A DNA stretch of 33,460 bases from an uncultured Bacilli bacterium (lineage in GTDB: Bacteria > Bacillota_I > Bacilli_A > RF39 > UBA660), in NCBI GenBank assembly GCA_934095825.1, contig CAKOKQ010000014.1:1-33460 (forward strand), given 5' to 3'. Of the stretch, positions 17,815 to 25,529 are shown piece after piece (positions within the stretch are counted from its first letter, which is position 1; every line of letters starts with the position of its first letter). The notes below the pieces were generated by a model. It was not told where the DNA came from and ran no database searches. It saw nothing but the letters and a program-made list of their open reading frames with translations. Both the position numbers and the translations under genes were made by a program.

Positions 17815-18066
17815 GAGAAGATCGCCTCGTTTATGGAGACGCTTTGGAAGTATGGACGATTTAGCTTGCGTTTCATCATAAATGCGTTTCATTCGCGATA
17901 TCTCCTTGTTTACTTGGTCAACACTTAAGTGTAAATCATTTGCTTGCCTAGCAATTGAATAACCGAGAACTCGAGTACGCAGGATATATTCTTGACGCCT
18001 ATTGAGGTTGCCTTCATGAATGAAGGCTTCAATCACATCTTGGCTCCACGCAATTTGTCTTGCCAT
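17812..18066 (-). CDS. small phage/ICE-type sigma-region-4-like HTH protein
   Basis: The 84-residue product opens MARQIAWSQDVIEAFI and carries a helix-turn-helix like sigma-70 region 4 (LRTRVLGYSIARQANDLHLS, then VDQVNKEISRMKRIYDE), ending in a KSSILPKR tail. This layout is typical of short sigma-like proteins in Firmicutes phages and conjugative elements. It would bind DNA; the target is unknown. Base use differs from all neighbours: it is visibly richer in G and C, with codons such as GCG, CTC, CGT and CGA. The start has an excellent GGAGG site and a near-consensus promoter. No other phage gene lies beside it, so it may be a relic or a recent single-gene transfer. Confidence 0.75.
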   Translation of the reverse strand: MARQIAWSQDVIEAFIHEGNLNRRQEYILRTRVLGYSIARQANDLHLSVDQVNKEISRMKRIYDETQAKSSILPKRLHKRGDLL

Positions 18067-18098
18067 ACCTCCGTTGCCAATCAGAACTCATACTAATG

Positions 18099-18127
18099 AT
18101 TATAACATAGATATTTTATAATGAAAA
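18099..18127 (-). promoter_or_regulatory. promoter of the small HTH gene
   Basis: On the minus strand: -35 TTTTCA (18127-18122), 17-base spacer ending TGT, -10 TATAAT (18104-18099). Extended -10 type. Confidence 0.6.
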
Positions 18128-18133
18128 GAAAAA

Positions 18134-18170
18134 ATTTACTGATGTGTCCAGTTAGGCACATCATTTTTAA
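18134..18170 (-). terminator. terminator of the zinc-ribbon gene
   Basis: TGATGTG (18140-18146) and CACATCA (18157-18163) form a stem, extended by CC/GG near the loop. On the minus strand it is followed by GTAAATTTTTTCTTTT; T5 also follows on the plus strand. Confidence 0.65.
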
Positions 18171-18171
18171 G

Positions 18172-18495
18172 CTATATTTCTTTCCCACAATATTTGCAAA
18201 ACTTAGAATCTTTATCAATTTTGCTTTGACAATAAGGACATATTTTATCTTCGTCTGAAGTAAGTCCTTTCTTTATAGTTCTAGCAGTTGCTTCTAAGCT
18301 ATCTTTAGTAGCGGCAGTCATTTCATCACTTATACTTTTGATATCATCTTTTGACTCGTCCATCATCTGTTTTAAAGATTTTATTTGCTTACTTAATAAT
18401 TTTCCTTGTATATTAGGATTTAACATTGTTATAAAACCACCAATAATTATTATAAATGCTAAACCAAAAAGTATCCAAAAAAGTATCTCTATCAT
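18172..18495 (-). CDS. membrane-anchored zinc-ribbon protein
   Basis: The 107-residue product has an N-terminal hydrophobic helix (about residues 4-24, ILFWILFGLAFIIIIGGFIT), a charged helical middle that may form a coiled coil (residues 30-75), and a C-terminal zinc ribbon. The ribbon has Cys86 and Cys89 in CPYC, and Cys100 and Cys103 in CKYCGKEI. Such small proteins are common in Firmicutes and their role is unknown. The start follows a GGAGG site (GGAGGAATT). A terminator follows the stop. It may belong with the split gene upstream, but a 54-base gap and no shared theme leave this open. Confidence 0.75.
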   Translation of the reverse strand: MIEILFWILFGLAFIIIIGGFITMLNPNIQGKLLSKQIKSLKQMMDESKDDIKSISDEMTAATKDSLEATARTIKKGLTSDEDKICPYCQSKIDKDSKFCKYCGKEI

Positions 18496-18549
18496 AATTC
18501 CTCCGTCTTAAGTTTAACATACTTAAAATATATTTTCTACATTCTTAAA

Positions 18550-18849
18550 TTACCTAGTTCTTATAACCTCTTCTTCTTGATATTCACATATATTTTCTTT
18601 CTTATAAACATTATAGAGATTAATATCAGGGAAAACCATCTTATTAATTCTTAAATAATTTAAAGCCCCTTCTAAAGACACATCTGATATTTTATTATTA
18701 TTAACATCATAATCGCCGCCATCTTTTTTAGTAGGATCAAAACTAGTTATTAAAGCTTTTGTTTCTACTCCTAATAATGAAAAGATTTTATTTAGTTTTA
18801 CTAACTCATTAAATTCCTTCTCGTCTATCTTCGCTGGGATTTCAACCAT
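18550..18849 (-). CDS. C-terminal part of a probably frameshifted gene, function unknown
   Basis: This 99-residue frame opens with ATG at 18849 but has no good ribosome site. The same frame stays open upstream to about 18937 and reads like real protein (ILKTAITGKQLNYIYIILTN), without a standard start codon. That stretch begins exactly where the preceding frame (18924-19193) ends. Adding one A in the A4 run at 18935-18938 joins both into a 214-residue protein. The piece is hydrophilic, with LVKLNKIFSLLGVETKALIT and VNNNKISDVSLEGALNYLRI as the most protein-like stretches, and has no recognised motif. It could instead be a separate gene or the product of programmed frameshifting. Confidence 0.5.
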   Translation of the reverse strand: MVEIPAKIDEKEFNELVKLNKIFSLLGVETKALITSFDPTKKDGGDYDVNNNKISDVSLEGALNYLRINKMVFPDINLYNVYKKENICEYQEEEVIRTR

Positions 18850-18923
18850 CGCTTGTTTACCCGCTAAAGAATTAGTTAAAATGATATAAATATAATTTAA
18901 CTGCTTACCCGTAATCGCGGTCT

Positions 18924-19193
18924 TTAATATTTTATTTTCTTAATGTCATTACCTTCTAATTTTAAATCAAACATCTTAGCTAAGACTAAATCTACCGTTT
19001 TACCATGGCCTCCTAAACCCGAAACCATTACGCCATTTATATCTAGAGCCTCTTCATTATAAACGCCAATGGTTTGGGTAGGAGTAATTAAAACTACACC
19101 GCCAAGACCAAAAGGAGCGTTCGTACCCATCTGTTGATGATAAGCATTTTTCTCTTGATAGAATTCTTCTAAATCTAATTTTTTCAAACTCAT
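18924..19193 (-). CDS. N-terminal part of a probably frameshifted gene downstream of cadA
   Basis: This 89-residue frame starts two bases after the cadA stop and is clearly in its transcript. It contains a Gly-rich stretch (NAPFGLGGVVLITPTQTIGV) and a second one (NGVMVSGLGGHGKTVDLVLA). The GGHGKT stretch is reminiscent of, but does not fit, a Walker A motif. It ends in IKKIKY, where the frame of the 18550-18849 piece takes over in the -1 register. I therefore regard both as one gene interrupted by a 1-base loss. I do not recognise the family. Position suggests a link to metal handling, but that is inference only. Confidence 0.55.
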   Translation of the reverse strand: MSLKKLDLEEFYQEKNAYHQQMGTNAPFGLGGVVLITPTQTIGVYNEEALDINGVMVSGLGGHGKTVDLVLAKMFDLKLEGNDIKKIKY

Positions 19194-19195
19194 TA

Positions 19196-21247
19196 TTAAT
19201 TTTCTCCCTTAAATTTATTCATAATTCTTAATGTATTTAAAATCGTCAGTAAAGTAACACCTGTATCTGCAAAGACAGCCAACCACATATTAGCAAATCC
19301 GAAAACACTTAAAAGCAAGATTATTATTTTAATACTCATTGCAAAAACTAAATTTTCTTTAATAATTTTTTTCGTATATTTAGAAATATTAATGGCTAAA
19401 GGTATTTTTGAAAGTTCATCACTCATAAGAACAATATCACTAGCTTCAATTGCTGAATCACTACCAACCCCACCCATTGAAATACCTATATCGGCTCTTT
19501 TTAAAACGGGAGCATCGTTAATACCATCACCAACAAAAATAGTTATACCATTAATACTCGCAACATCCTCGAAAGATTTAAACTTATCTTGAGGTAACAT
19601 TTCATATTTAATTTCATCAATACCAAGTTTTTTCCCAATATTTAGGGCAACCGCCTTTTTATCCCCCGTAAACATATAAGTTTTAATATTATTATTTTTT
19701 AACTCTTTAATAGTGTCTTTAGCATTTTCCTTTATTCCATCATTAATAACAACTGAGGCCATATGTTTACCATCGATATTTAAGTGTAAGTCTGTATCAA
19801 TATCACAATCACATAATTTGCTATTACCAATTAAAATATTTTTTTTATCTAAAGTAAAACTAATACCATTGCCTTCTATTTCTTTAAAGTTTTTAATATC
19901 CCTATTATCAATTTTACCCTTCTTTAATTTTAAAATTGACTTGGCTATAGGATGATTAGATAAAGACTCTCCCTTAGTTAAAAAATCTATTATTTCTTCT
20001 TTAGAATACTTATCGTCTAAAACTTCAATATTTTCTACATTAAAAGTACCATTAGTTAAAGTGCCAGTTTTATCAAAAATAATATTAGTTGTATTACTTA
20101 AATTATCTAAATAGTTACTCCCCTTTACTAAAACACCTTTTTTACTAGCCACCCCAATACCCGTAAAATATGATAAAGGAACCGATATTGCAATAGCACA
20201 AGGACAAGATATAACTAAGAAAGTTAACGCTCTATATAAACTAATTTTAAAAGAAACTTTAAATATTAAAGGTAAAATAATAGTTATTAAAATAGCTAGA
20301 CCAATAATTATAGGGGTATAAATTTTACTAAACTTAGCAACACTGGTTTCGGTTTTTGTCTTTTTATCCGTAGCACTTTCTAGTAAATCCAAAATTTTGG
20401 CAACTGTCGAATTAGAAAAAGTATTAGTAGCTTTCATTTCTAAAACATCACCCATATTGATACTACCAGATAATACATTATCATTAATTTTAACATCTTC
20501 TAAAGTGCTTTCCCCAGTTAAGGCTGAAGTATCAAGGCTACTACTTCCCTTTATAATTACCCCATCTACAGGAATTTTCTCCCCCTTTTTAACTACTAAA
20601 ATATCATTAATTTTTACTTCTTCAACCGGAATTTTAATAGTCTTATTATCTTCTAAAAGATAAGCAAAAGGTTCTTTAATATCTAATAAATCTTTAATAG
20701 ACTTTCGGGAATTATTAATAGCTTTTTCTTCTAATATTTTCCCTATAGTATATAATGTTATAACCATCATTCCTTCTAAGACTTCTCCTATTAAAAGAGC
20801 CCCAATACAAGATATGGTAATTAAAGCATTTTCATTAATACCACTCCCCTTTTTTAATAGTTTAATGGCATTAATACTAGTCTTATATAAAAGAAGACTA
20901 TAAGAAATAAGATATAGTATGATCTTTACTATCTTAGGTAATGGTAAAAAATATCCCAGTAAACCTATTCCTAAGGCTATAATTAAGATACTTAAATGAT
21001 ACTCTTTTATATTTCTATCATCATTTACTTCTTCATTTAAAGGTATATAAGCATCAGGTTCAACAGTCTTAATTAATGTATTTAATTCTTCTAAAGTATA
21101 ATCTTTATCTGATTCATAAGAAATCTTACAAGTACTAAAGTTAACTACGGCATTATTAAAGTTAACATTATCATTTAACATTTCTTCTATTTCTCTAGCA
21201 CAGTTAGCACAATCTAAATTATTTATATTATATTTATATTTTTTCAT
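19196..21247 (-). CDS. cadA: heavy-metal P1B-type ATPase (Zn/Cd/Pb efflux, CadA/ZntA type)
   Basis: This membrane pump uses ATP to export soft divalent metals. The 683-residue product has an N-terminal metal-binding domain with LDCANCA (Cys13, Cys16), six to eight membrane helices, and an actuator domain with LTGES (about 243-247). The intramembrane metal site is SCPC (347-350), and the phosphorylation motif is DKTGTLT (392-398). The HP dipeptide lies in NHPIAKS (432-433), with GDGINDAP near residue 600. The last helix carries FADTGVTLL, and the Asp there is the mark of the Zn/Cd/Pb (P1B-2) subgroup rather than copper pumps. Its ATG overlaps the cadC stop by one base (TGATG). Every catalytic residue is present. 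The exact metal remains to be shown. Confidence 0.95.
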   Translation of the reverse strand: MKKYKYNINNLDCANCAREIEEMLNDNVNFNNAVVNFSTCKISYESDKDYTLEELNTLIKTVEPDAYIPLNEEVNDDRNIKEYHLSILIIALGIGLLGYFLPLPKIVKIILYLISYSLLLYKTSINAIKLLKKGSGINENALITISCIGALLIGEVLEGMMVITLYTIGKILEEKAINNSRKSIKDLLDIKEPFAYLLEDNKTIKIPVEEVKINDILVVKKGEKIPVDGVIIKGSSSLDTSALTGESTLEDVKINDNVLSGSINMGDVLEMKATNTFSNSTVAKILDLLESATDKKTKTETSVAKFSKIYTPIIIGLAILITIILPLIFKVSFKISLYRALTFLVISCPCAIAISVPLSYFTGIGVASKKGVLVKGSNYLDNLSNTTNIIFDKTGTLTNGTFNVENIEVLDDKYSKEEIIDFLTKGESLSNHPIAKSILKLKKGKIDNRDIKNFKEIEGNGISFTLDKKNILIGNSKLCDCDIDTDLHLNIDGKHMASVVINDGIKENAKDTIKELKNNNIKTYMFTGDKKAVALNIGKKLGIDEIKYEMLPQDKFKSFEDVASINGITIFVGDGINDAPVLKRADIGISMGGVGSDSAIEASDIVLMSDELSKIPLAINISKYTKKIIKENLVFAMSIKIIILLLSVFGFANMWLAVFADTGVTLLTILNTLRIMNKFKGEN

Positions 21248-21618
21248 CAGTCTTCACCCTTTAATTTATGTTCAATATGTAAAATACCTATTTCATATAA
21301 CTTAGTTATATGTTCATCATCTAACCTATAATATATTTCTCTACCATCTCTTCTAAAATTAACTATTCCCGCACTTCTAAGAACCGCTAATTGATGGGAA
21401 ATAGATGATTTAGTCATATTAAGGACATTGGCTATATCACAAACACACATTTCATTTTTATCTAAAACCCATAATATCTGGGTTCTAGTTAGGTCTCCTA
21501 AGAGTTTAAATACTTCAGAAAGTCTTTCTAATTCTTCTTTTTCTGGTTTATTTTTTAAAGCTTTGTTAACAGCCTCTTTATGTATTATATTACAATCACA
21601 TACATTTATATTTTCCAT
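21247..21618 (-). CDS. cadC: ArsR/SmtB-family metal-sensing repressor, CadC-like
   Basis: Winged-helix repressor that would release DNA on binding Cd, Pb or Zn. The 123-residue product has both CadC-type ligand sets: N-terminal Cys7 and Cys9 (VCDC) with Cys58 and Cys60 in MCVCD, the same positions as in the well-studied staphylococcal CadC. It also has the alpha-5 site, Asp101, His103, His114 and His117. The recognition helix is MTKSSISHQLAVLR. It is the first gene of the operon, ahead of cadA with a one-base overlap. Two AGTTGAA/TTCAACT inverted repeats lie on its promoter and leader, matching autoregulation. The start follows GGAGT. Confidence 0.93.
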   Translation of the reverse strand: MENINVCDCNIIHKEAVNKALKNKPEKEELERLSEVFKLLGDLTRTQILWVLDKNEMCVCDIANVLNMTKSSISHQLAVLRSAGIVNFRRDGREIYYRLDDEHITKLYEIGILHIEHKLKGED

Positions 21619-21635
21619 TATCTTACTCCGTCAAT

Positions 21636-21655
21636 AGTTGAATACTCTTTCAACT
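21636..21655. promoter_or_regulatory. second cad operator (leader site)
   Basis: AGTTGAA (21636-21642), six bases, TTCAACT (21649-21655). It has the same half-sites and the same 20-base span as the main operator, centred 37 bp away. It lies between the predicted transcription start and the cadC ribosome site. Confidence 0.75.
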
Positions 21656-21667
21656 AATTACTTCTTT

Positions 21668-21697
21668 ATTATAGTTGAATATATATTCAACTGTCAA
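21668..21697 (-). promoter_or_regulatory. consensus sigma-A promoter of the cad operon
   Basis: On the minus strand: perfect -35 TTGACA (21697-21692), 18-base spacer, perfect -10 TATAAT (21673-21668). The spacer is almost entirely the main operator, so repressor binding would block polymerase directly. Confidence 0.9.
21673..21692. promoter_or_regulatory. main cad operator, perfect 20-base palindrome
   Basis: AGTTGAATAT followed by ATATTCAACT is its own reverse complement. It fits between, and touches, the -35 and -10 of the promoter. The layout is typical for ArsR-family repressors of the CadC group. Confidence 0.88.
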
Positions 21698-21717
21698 GAT
21701 TAAAATATTAGTAAAAC

Positions 21718-22589
21718 TTAAACAGTCTTACTAATATTATGATATGCTCTATCTAAAATTTCTTCTTTTCTAATCTTAATACTCTTCTTTATAAAATTTT
21801 TTTCTAAAGGTAAAAGAGTTTCAGTATCATCAATTATCTTATTAATCTTATCCATATTAATTCTAGGGACAATTCTTAATATTGCATGTTTTAAATCTTC
21901 GGGAGGATTTTTAAATATTTCATTATAAAATACTTTTTTACCATTTAATTTGTAAACGGAAAAAACATTATAACAAGTATTTTTAAACTCAGTATCATCT
22001 TTTAAAAGCTCTTCCTTTTTTTCATAAGATAGTAATGCGTGGAGTGAAGACCCGCAATCATATACAGGACTAAATTTATAATCACCAGTATTTTTATTAT
22101 ACAAAAGGCCAACATTATCTAAGTGTCTATCCGGATTACCGATTAAAGCATCAGCCACAAATAAATCCCAGAAAGATGCAATTATTTCTTTTTTATTTTT
22201 AATTTCACTATTATTTATAATGGCATAAATATCTTCTATACAAGCCGAATAAACTTTATCAGTATTAGTAATACTATTCCCCAAACTAGTAAATTCAACT
22301 AATATTTTCTCTTCATTAGTAAAATCTTTACAAGCAACAACTATTTTTTCTTTATTATATTCTATATATTTACCAAGTACTGTTTTTTGAACATTTAAAC
22401 CTAATGTTTCAATTATATGACAGCCAATATATTTAGAAAACTGTATATTTGTATATGATATCCAATTTTTTCTTTAATAGACCTTGGAAACTTAAGAAGG
22501 TAGGTAAAACTATTATAAATTATCTTTTTCTTTTTTTCAGTTCCCCCATAAGTACTTGCTGCTTTAGTACAATTAGTAAAATCTATCAT
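21718..22589 (-). pseudogene. CtkA/HipA-like kinase gene broken by a 1-base frameshift
   Basis: Frame one runs from ATG 22589 (GGTGG site before it) through MIDFTNCTKAAS, YGGTEKK and SFTYLLKFPRS and then dies. A second frame takes over with ISYTNIQFSKYIGCHIIETL, VVACKDF, DALIGNPDRHLDNVGLLYN and FSPVYDCGSSLHALL. The two join if one A is added to the A6 run at 22466-22471, giving 290 residues reading ...EKNWISYTN... . The parts match the HipA-like/CtkA protein kinases: the NPDRHLDN block is the catalytic loop and PVYDCGSSL the metal-binding segment. Both sites are intact, so a frame correction would restore a plausible kinase. A true mutation, an assembly indel and slippage-based switching remain possible. 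No HipB-like partner is adjacent. Confidence 0.8.
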
Positions 22590-22649
22590 AATAAATACCA
22601 CCATTTTCTAATTAATTAATTTTGTTTTCATCATATCATAATAATTAAA

Positions 22650-22984
22650 AAGCATTGACAATTATTATCTCTAAATTCTTAAAATTTGATGCGCTAAGGC
22701 ACATGGTCTGAACCTATTTCTTTCACGGTCAATAAAACAGATGAATTTATAAATAAATATGAACTAACTAAGTAGTTTATGTAACAGATTGAAAAAAATA
22801 TTGCAGCCGTTAAAAATGTAATACACACTCCGATAAGTTCGAGTTTTGTTGAAGGCAACAACAATAAATTTGAACTTATAATGATAATTGTATGCAAAAA
22901 ATGAATTTAGTCAACCTTTTCAAAAAATGTTTTATAGCCTTTTTAGCAACAAAGAATAATTTTTCAATTTACAATTTCATTTAA
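22650..22984 (+). pseudogene. C-terminal remnant of a DDE transposase (ISL3-like)
   Basis: Plus-strand fragments in shifting frames spell transposase sequence: FDALRHMV around 22680-22705, TVNKTDEFINKYELTK (to 22772), IEKNIAAVKNVIHTP and SSSFVEGNNNKFELI (22788-22885), then NLVNLFKKCFIAFLATKNN (to 22960). The VEGNNNKFKLIKR-type block and the following hydrophobic helix are typical of the C-terminus of ISL3-like transposases. Stops at 22773 and 22782 and a frame change at an A6 run near 22901-22906 show that it is dead. No N-terminal part or terminal inverted repeats were found, so this is a scar rather than an element. A minus-strand open frame over 22694-22897 is a shadow of it. Confidence 0.7.
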
Positions 22985-23064
22985 AAACAGGATATTTCTA
23001 TCCCATTCTAATTTGTTAAATACTTAAACTTTTGGAAGAACCTCACTACCTACTAATATATAAA

Positions 23065-23604
23065 TTATCTTTTTAGCTTTTTTGATTCTAATTCATAATA
23101 GCTATACGCATACTTTAAAACTTCAAGCATTTCTTCTGAAGTTGCCTTACCAATTTGATATGATCCAATGGTACCAGTACTATACATAATTAAACGCATA
23201 TCATCAAAACTCATGCAATCATTAACTACACAATTGGCAACATATCTCCTATTGTTTATTAGATCAACTCGGGCACCGATTAATTCCCAACGATCACAAC
23301 TATAAGATCTTTCATGAGTAGTTCTTAAAGCAGTATAATAAGAATCAATTCCATCATAAATAGTACCAGCACTATAATGATGATCCAAAACACGATCTAA
23401 ATCAGAAGACCAATCTATTTTTTTAAACAACCCTACACGGTTATTGTTGTAAACGCAGACAACGACATTGCTTACATCTTTTAATTGCTGTGGGACTACA
23501 GCTACTCTTTCTTGAGCTTCTACCATACCGTTGTATAATTCTGCAATTTCTTTCAAATTTTCTAACATAGCCTTTAATTCAGCAATTTTTTCTACTTTTT
23601 CCAA
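23065..23604 (-). CDS. hypothetical protein with N-terminal coiled coil
   Basis: The 179-residue product starts at TTG 23604, nine bases after AAAGGGG, with a good promoter at 23637-23664. Residues 1-25 are an amphipathic helix likely to form a coiled coil (VEKIAELKAMLENLKEIAEL). The rest is a soluble, mixed domain with several aromatic residues (IDWSSDLDRVLDHHYSAGTI, DSYYTALRTTHERSY) and three Cys (CDRW, NCVVNDC). No signal peptide or membrane helix is present. It sits next to the transposase remnant, so acquisition by transfer is possible. I recognise no family. Codon use looks somewhat richer in G and C than the neighbouring surface protein. Confidence 0.65.
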   Translation of the reverse strand: MEKVEKIAELKAMLENLKEIAELYNGMVEAQERVAVVPQQLKDVSNVVVCVYNNNRVGLFKKIDWSSDLDRVLDHHYSAGTIYDGIDSYYTALRTTHERSYSCDRWELIGARVDLINNRRYVANCVVNDCMSFDDMRLIMYSTGTIGSYQIGKATSEEMLEVLKYAYSYYELESKKLKR

Positions 23605-23636
23605 TTATAAAATCCCCTTTCAGAAAAATCTATTTT

Positions 23637-23664
23637 ATTCTAACACTTTTTTCCTGAAAGTCAA
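23637..23664 (-). promoter_or_regulatory. promoter of the 23065-23604 gene
   Basis: On the minus strand: -35 TTGACT (23664-23659), 16-base spacer, -10 TAGAAT (23642-23637), about 33 bases before the TTG start. Confidence 0.6.
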
Positions 23665-23723
23665 CTATAATCTAGTAATTGATATTGCGCACTTTTTTCA
23701 AAGTCATTTCCCAAGTAAATTGC

Positions 23724-23745
23724 CAAAAGAGAGTTATAAACTCTC
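23724..23745 (-). terminator. terminator after the surface-protein gene
   Basis: On the minus strand GAGAGT and ACTCTC form a 6-bp stem around TTATA, followed by TTTT. It lies about 155 bases after the stop at 23901; the bases between hold nothing I recognise. Confidence 0.6.
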
Positions 23746-23900
23746 CTATAGATTATTAAGAGTCATTATTATTCACTACATATTATCACATAATAATAGG
23801 TGAAATTTTATCATCTTTCCTCACACTAGAACTTATTGTTCTTTTGCCTAACTTCACACTAAATTTTATTGAACCAATTTTTTAAAGCAAACAGATAATA

Positions 23901-25418
23901 TTAATTTCCTGATAACATATATGGATTATTTATAGTACCATCACCCGATTTTAAGGAATTTGCTTTTAAGTTAATAACAGGTTTGACGCCTAATTTTCGA
24001 TAAGAAATATTTGCATCATCTGCTAAAATACTTGAATCAAACCCACGGATATGTGAATAATTGTTATCATACCTATAAGGAGATATGCTCCATGAATAGA
24101 CGCCGCTATACAAAAAATATATCTTGTTATTCTCTTTATAACCGCCAGCTAAAACTACTTCATCAGTTGAAAGCATAGAAACAGAATATTTTAAAGCACT
24201 ATTTCCATTTATATTATCATTTACTGTAAAAGCATCATTTAAATTTAGACACTTAATAGTTATCTTCGAATTAGAATTATTATCATAAGGCCCATAATTC
24301 CACCTATATTGCGTATAAGCCTTTCCAGCGCCACTGCTGGTAGTGATATTTCCTATCATCGTTTTATCATTGCAAAATATATTGTCTGCTATATGTTGTT
24401 CATTCATTGAACCATTTATATTATTTTCATACCAATTATCCACATATTTCTTTACTGTCGAATCATTTATATTAGCATGAGTTTCTTCATAAATTGAGGA
24501 ATTAGGTGTTCCATACATATAACCAACATAAGCATTATCATCGCTTTGTTCATTAAAAGCACTTTTTCCGATTATTCTATCATCACTGGCTTCACCATTT
24601 GTGTGAGCAGTTGTTCCATCATATATCATTCTGATTGAACCGTCGCCATTAATACGAACTATTCTCCAATAAAAGCCCGCAAACTTGACATAATTATTTT
24701 GAACATTGCCACGATAATAATATGAAGTACCATAATTATCTGGTGCACTACATAACAAAGAGTTTTCTGATTCAGCACTTGTTACATTAACTGAACCATC
24801 ATCATTAACTGTTGGACACTTACCAGTAGTATCTAACTGAGCAACGATTTTATCAACAATACCAGTATACATAGAGACATCAATAACTACTTTGGCAGAA
24901 AAACTTTTATTTTGGGCATCATCAGCTAAAGTAACGCTTTTATCCATCCATAAAGATATACTATACTCCTTAGAGGCACCGGGTGTTAAAACATTAGTAT
25001 CTAATATTCTTGATTCTACAGAACCACTAATTATAGTTTTGGTCTCATCATAACTACTTAATAACTTAATATCCCTGTTATTAACTAAAGATGCTAGATA
25101 TTTACTATTTAAAGTAGTACCTTCTAACATTTCTAAATTAACTTTATATTCAGCTGACATAGAACAAGTATTAGTTATTTTAAAAGAATATGGTGTTAAT
25201 TTTCTACCCTCTTCATCACTTATAGGATACATATTAGTTAGATTAATTTCATTCTTTTCATTAGTCATATCTAATTTTAAACATTTACTAACGGCTATAT
25301 TATTATCTGTTTGCATATAAGTAAATTTCCAATAAGCATAAGACATACCTAATCCTACTAAACCTATAAGACATATTATTACTATGGTTAATATTATTTT
25401 TCTTTTATTATGTAACAT
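23901..25418 (-). CDS. large cell-surface protein with N-terminal anchor, possibly phase variable
   Basis: I place the start at ATG 25418, preceded by AGGTGG; a start nine codons upstream has no such site. The 505-residue product has a hydrophobic helix near the N-terminus (IILTIVIICLIGLVGLGMSY) and then SYAYW. The first extracellular region (about 40-210) has strands and an NTCSMSAEYKVNL block, resembling TasA/SipW-type surface proteins. The second (about 220-505) contains FAGFYWRIVRINGDGSIRMI and ends in KPVINLKANS...GDGTINNPY, resembling the DUF6273-like C-terminus of gut Firmicutes surface proteins. Family assignment is from memory of such sequences. There is no sortase motif. Upstream lies a 237-bp segment between inverted recombination-site-like repeats, which may switch expression. 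Confidence 0.8.
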   Translation of the reverse strand: MLHNKRKIILTIVIICLIGLVGLGMSYAYWKFTYMQTDNNIAVSKCLKLDMTNEKNEINLTNMYPISDEEGRKLTPYSFKITNTCSMSAEYKVNLEMLEGTTLNSKYLASLVNNRDIKLLSSYDETKTIISGSVESRILDTNVLTPGASKEYSISLWMDKSVTLADDAQNKSFSAKVVIDVSMYTGIVDKIVAQLDTTGKCPTVNDDGSVNVTSAESENSLLCSAPDNYGTSYYYRGNVQNNYVKFAGFYWRIVRINGDGSIRMIYDGTTAHTNGEASDDRIIGKSAFNEQSDDNAYVGYMYGTPNSSIYEETHANINDSTVKKYVDNWYENNINGSMNEQHIADNIFCNDKTMIGNITTSSGAGKAYTQYRWNYGPYDNNSNSKITIKCLNLNDAFTVNDNINGNSALKYSVSMLSTDEVVLAGGYKENNKIYFLYSGVYSWSISPYRYDNNYSHIRGFDSSILADDANISYRKLGVKPVINLKANSLKSGDGTINNPYMLSGN

Positions 25419-25502
25419 AATTCCACCTACTACTATTATTTCCATTTAAAAATAAATAATACTTATTATGGTCATTTGAATACCATTTACACACTTTACA
25501 CC

Positions 25503-25529
25503 TTTCCTAGAGTTTAAAGCTCTATGAAA
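25503..25529 (+). repeat. left recombination-site-like inverted repeat
   Basis: Arm TTTCCTAGAG, spacer TTTAAAG, arm CTCTATGAAA. The arms are mutual inverted repeats with one mismatch. It is the reverse complement of the right copy at 26 of 27 bases. The similarity stops at the arm ends. Confidence 0.85.

Noticed and set aside
18924..19193. GGHGKT as a Walker A motif
   Set aside because: The spacing does not fit GxxxxGK(S/T) and no Walker B is present.
22694..22897. Minus-strand 67-residue open frame
   Set aside because: It has no ribosome site and lies opposite the recognisable transposase remnant.
23531..23803. Plus-strand 90-residue open frame
   Set aside because: It overlaps the start and promoter of the 23065-23604 gene on the other strand and has no ribosome site.
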